Below are positions 58,996 through 64,000 of a stretch of 64,000 nucleotides of DNA, one piece after another (positions within the stretch are counted from its first letter, which is position 1; the number at the start of each line of letters is the position of its first letter). The translations under genes and the position numbers were made by a program. Origin of the DNA: Brachybacterium fresconis (GTDB lineage: Bacteria > Actinomycetota > Actinomycetes > Actinomycetales > Dermabacteraceae); NCBI RefSeq assembly GCF_017876515.1, contig NZ_JAGIOC010000001.1, forward strand, positions 372,001 to 436,000. Direction: 5' to 3'. The notes beneath the pieces were generated by a model. The model worked only from the letters and a program-made list of their open reading frames with translations. It did no database searches and was not told the origin of the DNA.

Positions 58996-59004
58996 GATGG
59001 TCCG

Positions 59005-59010
59005 AGTCTA
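59005..59010 (-). promoter_or_regulatory. -10 TAGACT just upstream of fmt
   Basis: On the minus strand TAGACT, nine bases, then ATG at 58995; the transcript would have a leader of about two bases. Confidence 0.45.
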
Positions 59011-59043
59011 CGGGGCGACCAGGGGGTCCAGGATCCCGCGTGG

Positions 59044-60654
59044 TCAGTACACGAGCCCGAACACCCATACCGCGAGGGTCATCGTGGTGATCGTGATCAG
59101 CACGATGCCGATGAGATTCAGCCAGATGCCCGCCCGCGCCATCTGCGGGATCTGCACGTACCCGGAGCCGAAGGCGATCGCGTTCGGCGGGGTCGCGACG
59201 GGGAGCATGAAGGCGCAGGTGGCGGCGATCGCCACGGGGATCGCCAGCAGCATCGGGTCGATCCCGATGCCTGCGGCGACCGCGGTGGCCACCGGCAGGA
59301 AGGTCGCCGCGGTGGCGGTGTTCGAGGTGAGCTCGGTGAGGAACAGGACGCCGGCCGCGCAGGTCGCCACCACCAGCACCACCGGCAGGCCGCCGATCTG
59401 CGCGGTGACCTCGCCGATCCATTCCGTCAGACCCGAGCTCCCGAACTGGCCGCTCAGGGCGAGACCGCCGCCGAACAGCAGCAGCACGCCCCACGGCAGC
59501 TTGACCGCCGCGTCCCAGTCCAGCAGGCGCACCCCGCGCGCCGCACCGGCAGGAAGCAGGAACAGCGCCAGGGCGACCACCATGGCGATGCCCGCATCGC
59601 CGATGGGCGGGTCCCCGGCACCCAGGATCCGCCAGATCAGCGGGACGAAGACCCAGCTGAGAGCGGCGAGCACGAAGACGATCAGCACCCGCACCTCGCC
59701 CGAGGAGATCCTGCCGAGCTTGCGCCGCTCGGTGCGGATCAGCTCGGCGCCGCCCGGGATCTCGGAGATCTCGGGCTTGAACAGCACCTTGGTCAGCAGC
59801 AGCCAGGCGATCACCATGAAGACCACGGCGATCGGGGCGCCGACGATCATCCACCGGCCGAAACCGATCGTGATCCCGAAGTCCTGGCTCATGTGGGCGG
59901 CGAGCAGGGCGTTGGGCGGGGTGCCGATGATGGTCGCGAGCGAGCCGATGGAGGCGGAGTACGCGATGCCCAGCATGAGGGCGATGCCGAAGTTGGAGCG
60001 GACCGCCGTGGAGGTGCCGTCGCCGTCGGGGTCGGGATCGACGCCCTCCCCCGGCTCCTCGCCCTTCGCGGCGGCATCGTCGAGGCGGAGCCGGTTGACC
60101 AGCAGCAGCACGGAGACGCCGATCGGCAGCATCATCACGGCGGTCGCGGTGTTCGAGACCCACATGGAGACGAAGCCGGTGGCCACCATGAAACCGAGCA
60201 CCAGCAGCGAGGGGCTGGTGCCGATCGCGCCGACGATGGCCAGGGCGATGCGCTTGTGCAGGTTCCAGCGCTGCATGGCCAGTGCCAGCATGAAGCCGCC
60301 CATGAACAGGAAGATGATGTGGTTGCCGTAGGACGCGCCGACCTCGTCGAAGCCGACGTCCGCATTCAGCACCGGGAAGACGACCACCGGGACCAGGGCG
60401 GTCGCCGGGATCGGCAGCGCCTCGGTCATCCACCACGCCGCCATCAGCACGGCCGTCGCCGCGGTGAGCCGCGCCGCATGGGGCACGTCGGCGGGCATGA
60501 TCGCGTAGACCACGACGGCGGCGACGACGCCGAGCGCCAGGCCCAGTCGGCGGACCAGGAGGGTGCGCCCGGTCTCGGCAGGGGCTCGTTCTCCCTCGGC
60601 GAGGTCCGGGCGGTCCTCGGAGGTGGTCGATGTCGAGGAGGAGTTCGAAGACAT
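59044..60654 (-). CDS. SLC13/DASS family anion transporter
   Basis: A 536-residue secondary transporter of the divalent anion:sodium symporter family, with about 12 hydrophobic segments. Family motifs are MTEALPIPATALVPVV, the first substrate/sodium signature MWVSNTATAVMMLPIG, GIAYSASIGSLATIIGTPPNALL, and the second signature ELTSNTATAATFLPVA followed by LMLPVATPPNAIAFGSG. It should import dicarboxylates, citrate or sulfate with sodium. ATG 60654 has GAAGGGA upstream; the longer frame from 60705 is Arg/Pro-rich. It sits between priA and fmt, which are often neighbours in actinobacteria, so it looks inserted. Confidence 0.9.
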   Translation of the reverse strand: MSSNSSSTSTTSEDRPDLAEGERAPAETGRTLLVRRLGLALGVVAAVVVYAIMPADVPHAARLTAATAVLMAAWWMTEALPIPATALVPVVVFPVLNADVGFDEVGASYGNHIIFLFMGGFMLALAMQRWNLHKRIALAIVGAIGTSPSLLVLGFMVATGFVSMWVSNTATAVMMLPIGVSVLLLVNRLRLDDAAAKGEEPGEGVDPDPDGDGTSTAVRSNFGIALMLGIAYSASIGSLATIIGTPPNALLAAHMSQDFGITIGFGRWMIVGAPIAVVFMVIAWLLLTKVLFKPEISEIPGGAELIRTERRKLGRISSGEVRVLIVFVLAALSWVFVPLIWRILGAGDPPIGDAGIAMVVALALFLLPAGAARGVRLLDWDAAVKLPWGVLLLFGGGLALSGQFGSSGLTEWIGEVTAQIGGLPVVLVVATCAAGVLFLTELTSNTATAATFLPVATAVAAGIGIDPMLLAIPVAIAATCAFMLPVATPPNAIAFGSGYVQIPQMARAGIWLNLIGIVLITITTMTLAVWVFGLVY

Positions 60655-60760
60655 CTCGGTCCCTTCATCGCGTCGTCGCGGTGGAGTTCGGGTGTGCCCG
60701 GTCACACTACGCGGGCGGGGCGCCGGAATCCGGCACGGCCGACGGCGTGTCCGGCCCGGC

Positions 60761-60807
60761 GGGCGGATCAGAACACGTCGGGCGGATCAGAACACGTCGG
60801 GCGGATC
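60761..60807. repeat. 19-bp tandem duplication across the priA stop codon
   Basis: Two identical 19-bp units (60761-60779 and 60780-60798) and a 9-bp partial third copy inside the gene. The unit contains the priA stop; because 19 is not a multiple of 3, the second copy is out of frame. Confidence 0.95.
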
Positions 60808-63045
60808 CAGCCGCACCCGCAGCGATCCGTGGGCCTTGCGGGCGGAGCGGGCGGCGACCCCGGCGCGCAGCGCGTCGGCCAGCTCACGGGATCGGTGGGG
60901 GTCCAGCCGCACCACGGCCCGGGCGCGTCCGGCCGCGTCGGGCCCCTCGAGGTCCACGGGGCCGAAGACCTCGCTGCCGTCGGGCAGATCGGTGGTCTCC
61001 AGGAAGCTGCGGCAGGCCTCCTTGTCCCCGATGATCTCGGCGACCCGGCCGAAGGGGGGCAGGTCCAGGTCGCGGCGGTCCTCGAGCACCCGGTCCAGGA
61101 AGGCGCCGGAGCGGTGGGCGACGAGATCGCGGATCGCCGGGAGGGTCGCCGTGCCGACCACGAGCACCTCCCCGCCCTGGTCGGCGCTGCGCACCAGGGC
61201 GATGGCATTGCGCCAGCGGCGGACCGCCTCGACATCGGCGTCGAAGGCGGCGCGGCCCAGCATGGCGTCGGCGTCCAGCAGCAGCGCCGCGGCGAAGCGG
61301 TCCGGGGGTGAGGGCTCCGCCCCGGGGGTGGCCACGACGATCGCGTCGTCGGGCACCTCGGAGTCCTCGAGCGCGCCGTGGGCTCCCCCGGAGACCAGCA
61401 GCGTCACCGCGGGGAAGGCGCGGGAGAGCTCCTCGGCGGTGCGGGTGGAGCCGATGACCATGGCACGGACCTGGGTGCGATCGCATTCGGGGCAGCGGTA
61501 GCCGTCCTCGCGCCGGCCGCACACCCGGCAGTGCAGGTGCCCGCCGCGCCCGGTGATCGACAGCTGGGCGGCGCAGTGGGGGCACTGGGCGCGGGTCCCG
61601 CAGAAGGTGCAGGCGATCGCCGGCACGTACCCGGAGCGCGGCACCTGGACCAGGATGGGGCCGCGGGTCAGACCGCGACGGATCACCCGCATCGCCTCCT
61701 GCGGGAGGCGGGAGCGGCCGGAGGCCCCCTCGCGGTCGCGCAGGTACTGATCCATGGCCACGATGTGCGGGCGCACGCTGGTGACCGGGGCCGGCAGCGG
61801 GTCCAGCCGGGCGAGGTAGCCGGCGTCGGCCAGCGCCCGCAGCGGGACCGAGTCGCTGGCGGACAGGAACAGCAGCGCGCAGCGCTCCTCCCGCGAGCGG
61901 CACTGCAGGACCGTGCGCACGTGCGGGTAGGGCGCCCGGGGCTCCTCGAGGAGGTCGTCGGACTCGTCCACGCAGATCACCAGGGCGAGGTCGCGGACCG
62001 GGGCGAAGGCGGCCGAGCGGTTGCCGAGCACGATCCGGGTGGCTCCGCGCAGGACCCGACGGAAGGTGCGGTACCGCTTCTCGGGACCCTCGGTGCCGGC
62101 GAGCACCTCGTGGGCCAGGCCGCGCGCGGTCAGCACCCGGCTCAACCGGGCCACGTCCCGCTGATCGGGGGCGATGACCAGCGCTCCCTGCCCGTCGTCG
62201 AGGTCGGCGAGGGCGTCGGCGGTCACCACCGTCCAGGGATCGCCGGCGTCCAGGGTGAGGGCGGCGCGGGGCACGGGGCCGGACGGATCGCCGGCGCGGT
62301 AGAGCAGGGCGGCCAGGCCGACGTAGCGGTCCCCCGGGCGCGGGCCCGGCTCGGGGGGCTCCTGGGACTGTGGGGACTCCTGGGACTCCTGGGGCTCCTG
62401 GGACTCCTGGGACTCCGATGTTTCCGGGGCGGTCTCCTCCGCGGCGGCATCCGGCACCTCGGCGGCGGTCCCCTGCTCCTGCGCCTGTTCCTTGTCCGCG
62501 GCGGCCCGGTCCGCCTTCTCGGCCCGGGCGTGACGCGGGGGCAGGGCCAGGCGCAGCACGTCACCCACGGTGCCGCCGCTGCGGGCGGCGACGTCCTCGC
62601 AGACCCGCATCATCGCCGGGGGCACCACCACGTCGGTCGAGACCAGGCGGCGCAGCGGCGCCAGCGCACGGTCGGTGGTCGGCTCCGCGAGCCGATCGAG
62701 GACGAGGCCTTCGGTGTCACGGCCGGAGAACCGCACCCGAACCCGCATCCCGGGGCCGGCCTCGGCGGTCTCCGGCGTCACGGCGTACTCGAACGGGCGG
62801 TCCAGGTGCGGGAGCACTCCGACCAGGCGCACGCTCGCGACCGGCAGCTCACGGACCACGTCGAAGCCCGCGGTGGTGCGCAGGCCTCGGCCCCGGGCCG
62901 CCGCATCGCGGCCCGGGTCGTGCGGGGCGGTCTCGGGAACGGCAGCGGCGGGGGCCGCGAAGAGGCTCGCCTGCTCCTCCTGGGGCTCCCCCGCCGCTGC
63001 TGCGGCGGACGTGCTCAGCGCTGGTGCACCGCCACCAGATCGCAC
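60787..63045 (-). CDS. priA: Primosomal protein PriA (ATPase-motif-deficient actinobacterial type)
   Basis: A 752-residue PriA/N'-like protein for replication restart. The N-terminal 3'-end-binding domain (about 60-165: VVRELPVASVRLVGVLPHLDRPFEYAV) and the eight zinc-binding cysteines (CTFCGTRAQCPHC, then CRVCGRREDGYRCPEC, about 490-530) are intact. Walker A and DEAH motifs are absent: LTLDAGDPWTVVTADALADL replaces the P-loop region, and ICVDESDDLL stands near Walker B, as is known for actinobacterial PriA. A Ser/Gln/Glu/Pro low-complexity insert (SQESQEPQESQES, about 205-235) comes from GAGTCCCAG-type repeats. The start is uncertain: GTG 63045 overlaps the FKBP gene by 31 bp and has no good ribosome-binding site. 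Confidence 0.85.
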   Translation of the reverse strand: MRSGGGAPALSTSAAAAAGEPQEEQASLFAAPAAAVPETAPHDPGRDAAARGRGLRTTAGFDVVRELPVASVRLVGVLPHLDRPFEYAVTPETAEAGPGMRVRVRFSGRDTEGLVLDRLAEPTTDRALAPLRRLVSTDVVVPPAMMRVCEDVAARSGGTVGDVLRLALPPRHARAEKADRAAADKEQAQEQGTAAEVPDAAAEETAPETSESQESQEPQESQESPQSQEPPEPGPRPGDRYVGLAALLYRAGDPSGPVPRAALTLDAGDPWTVVTADALADLDDGQGALVIAPDQRDVARLSRVLTARGLAHEVLAGTEGPEKRYRTFRRVLRGATRIVLGNRSAAFAPVRDLALVICVDESDDLLEEPRAPYPHVRTVLQCRSREERCALLFLSASDSVPLRALADAGYLARLDPLPAPVTSVRPHIVAMDQYLRDREGASGRSRLPQEAMRVIRRGLTRGPILVQVPRSGYVPAIACTFCGTRAQCPHCAAQLSITGRGGHLHCRVCGRREDGYRCPECDRTQVRAMVIGSTRTAEELSRAFPAVTLLVSGGAHGALEDSEVPDDAIVVATPGAEPSPPDRFAAALLLDADAMLGRAAFDADVEAVRRWRNAIALVRSADQGGEVLVVGTATLPAIRDLVAHRSGAFLDRVLEDRRDLDLPPFGRVAEIIGDKEACRSFLETTDLPDGSEVFGPVDLEGPDAAGRARAVVRLDPHRSRELADALRAGVAARSARKAHGSLRVRLDPPDVF

Positions 63046-63395
63046 ACGAAGATCAGCGACTCGCCCGGCGCGATGACGGGCGGTGCGCCCATGTCGCCGT
63101 AGGCGAGGGAGGCCGGGATCTCCAGCCGCCGCCGGCCGCCGACCTTCATGCCCTGGACGCCCTGGTCCCAGCCGGAGATGACCTGGCCGACGCCGAGCTG
63201 GAAGCGCAGCGGTTCGCCGCGGTCCCAGGAGGCGTCGAACTGCTCGCCGGTGGAATGGGAGACGCCGACGTAGTGGACGTCGACCACGTCGCCGCTGCCG
63301 GCCTTCTCGCCGTCGCCGACGATCTCATCGCGGCTGGTCAGCTCGGTGGGCGCGGGGCCCTCGGGGTGATCGATCTCGGGCTTGCTGCGGTCCAT
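63015..63395 (-). CDS. FKBP-type peptidyl-prolyl cis-trans isomerase
   Basis: A 126-residue single-domain FKBP without a signal peptide, so cytoplasmic. VVDVHYVGVSHSTGEQFDASWDRGEPLRFQLGVGQVISGWDQG, with the Tyr, Phe, Asp, Val-Ile and Trp of the FKBP pocket, is followed by GMKVGGRRRLEIPASLAYGD and LIFVCDLVAVH. It catalyses proline isomerisation in protein folding. GAAGGAG lies before ATG 63395. It is followed by an overlapping priA start and preceded by a second FKBP gene. Confidence 0.95.
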   Translation of the reverse strand: MDRSKPEIDHPEGPAPTELTSRDEIVGDGEKAGSGDVVDVHYVGVSHSTGEQFDASWDRGEPLRFQLGVGQVISGWDQGVQGMKVGGRRRLEIPASLAYGDMGAPPVIAPGESLIFVCDLVAVHQR

Positions 63396-63444
63396 GGGGG
63401 CTCCTTCGGTCGGTTCGTTCCGGGGATGGTTCCGGTCTGGTCGG

Positions 63445-63486
63445 TCCGTGCGATGCGCGGCTCAGTCCACGCGATGCGCGGCGTCG
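63445..63486. repeat. Two tandem 21-bp copies across the stop of the outer FKBP gene
   Basis: 63445-63465 and 63466-63486 match at most positions. On the minus strand and in frame they read AAHRVD-stop, then AAHRTD without a following stop, in the same register. Confidence 0.9.
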
Positions 63487-64000
63487 AGGATGTCGATGAC
63501 GAAGATCAGCGTCTGGCCGGCGAGCTCGTGCTGGGACTCCTCCGTGGTGCCGTAGGCCTCGGCCGGCGGCACCACCAGCATCACCTGGCTGCCGACGGGG
63601 AGGTCGAGGAGGTTCTGGTCCCAGCCGGCGATGACCTTGCCGCTCCCCTGGACGAAGGAGAACGGGGCGCCGCGGTCCCAGGAGGAGTCGAACTGCTTGC
63701 CGTCGGCCCAGCTCCAGCCGGTGTAGTGCATGACCAGGTAGTCGCCCTCGCGGGTGGTGTCCCCGGTGCCGACGATGAGCTCCTCGCGGGTGGTCCCCGA
63801 GGGCGGGTCGCCCTCGGGGGCGCCCTCGAGCGCGGGGGCGCCGTTCTCGCCCAGGGTGACGGCCGGGAAGTCTCCGGAGGGGTCTCCGGGCTCGCCCTCG
63901 GCGCGCAGGGGTTCGACGATGCGGTCGATGTCGGCGACCTGGATCAGGGAGCGGGCCTGCCCGGACTGGTCCTGCTGCCAGCCGGCCATCGCGAAGCGCG
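63462..64000 (-). CDS. FKBP-type peptidyl-prolyl isomerase (partial, C-terminal part)
   Basis: The frame is open to the window edge, and homologues of this arrangement are usually longer, two-domain lipoproteins, so the ATG at 63989 is probably internal. The visible part is a linker (VADIDRIVEPLRAEGEPGDPSGDFPAVTLGENG) followed by one complete FKBP domain: LVMHYTGWSWADGKQFDSSWDRGAPFSF, GKVIAGWDQNLLDLPVGSQVMLVVPPAEAYG and TLIFVIDILDAAHRVD. It should act on secreted proteins if it is a lipoprotein; that part of the gene is outside the window. The second FKBP gene lies 66 bp downstream. Confidence 0.85.
   Translation of the reverse strand, partial: RFAMAGWQQDQSGQARSLIQVADIDRIVEPLRAEGEPGDPSGDFPAVTLGENGAPALEGAPEGDPPSGTTREELIVGTGDTTREGDYLVMHYTGWSWADGKQFDSSWDRGAPFSFVQGSGKVIAGWDQNLLDLPVGSQVMLVVPPAEAYGTTEESQHELAGQTLIFVIDILDAAHRVD

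Noticed and set aside
60456-60705. Upstream extension of the SLC13 gene to 60705
   Set aside because: The added residues are Arg/Pro-rich and unconserved; ATG 60654 has a ribosome-binding site.
1-64000. tRNA, rRNA, riboswitch, insertion sequence and prophage genes
   Set aside because: Reading both strands gave no tRNA cloverleaf, rRNA stretch, transposase, integrase or phage structural protein. A covariance-model search was not possible here and could still find small RNAs.

Overview
The window is a 64-kb chromosomal segment of a very high-GC Gram-positive actinobacterium. It carries rbpA, a fused pafBC, the imuA'-imuB-dnaE2 mutasome, a mycobacterial-type GT4 glycogen synthase beside glgC, a PriA without ATPase motifs, and LexA boxes of the TCGAAC-N4-GTTCGA type. 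The gene content and protein style suggest the Micrococcales, perhaps a Dermabacteraceae/Brachybacterium-like organism; that genus-level guess is inference. No rRNA, tRNA, CRISPR array, insertion sequence or prophage was found.

Layout. 1-9.6 kb is an accessory-looking stretch: the edge of a TIGR03085-like gene, a sugar isomerase/Gfo-Idh-MocA pair led by a 21-codon remnant of another dehydrogenase, two transglutaminase-fold proteins, a PAC2 protein, a TauE/SafE permease, a HAD protein, a Mak_N_cap protein, a truncated glyoxalase-like gene, an unknown membrane protein and an Imm5-like protein. 9.6-19.4 kb holds transport and envelope genes: a Bcr/CflA exporter, a YhhQ-type transporter, a Tat-exported GH25 lysozyme, then a TetR regulator divergent from an MMPL-YhgE/Pip operon with an operator over the promoter. 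19.4-25.7 kb is the mutasome under a perfect LexA box. 26.1-35.1 kb has a polyol dehydrogenase, a methyltransferase, a TrmH methyltransferase, an ABC ATPase, an RNB nuclease, divergent glgA/glgC, and serB. 35.1-40.9 kb has a SixA-like phosphatase, fabG, an operon of two proline/tryptophan-motif membrane proteins with SURF1 and a glycerophosphodiesterase, then rbpA.

41-52 kb (minus strand) is a compact operon, tatA-tatC-diacylglycerol kinase-Ski2/Mtr4-like helicase-degenerate amidohydrolase-lnt-dpm, with 4-nt start/stop overlaps at every junction from tatC to dpm; fxsA follows from its own promoter. It joins Tat export, lipid phosphorylation and lipoprotein acylation/mannosylation. Upstream of it lies the fused pafBC, divergent from a DUF3866 gene. 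53-64 kb (minus strand) runs FKBP, FKBP, priA, SLC13 transporter, fmt, rsmB, rpe, pnuC, hisE, hisG and a PH-domain membrane protein.

Two sequence-level patterns recur. (1) At least fourteen genes start 6-7 nt after a -10-like hexamer, mostly TANNNT, with no ribosome-binding site, which is the signature of leaderless transcripts. (2) Four genes (imuB, fxsA, priA and the outer FKBP gene) carry short tandem duplications across the stop codon, three of them in frame, so that the last residues and the stop are repeated. Other points of interest are an MMPL transporter with a C-terminal domain that looks like an ABC ATPase without its nucleotide-binding loop, a sigma-R-like promoter before rbpA, and gene remnants at about 2.5 and 7.8 kb. 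All GC and codon-use remarks are by eye, not computed.
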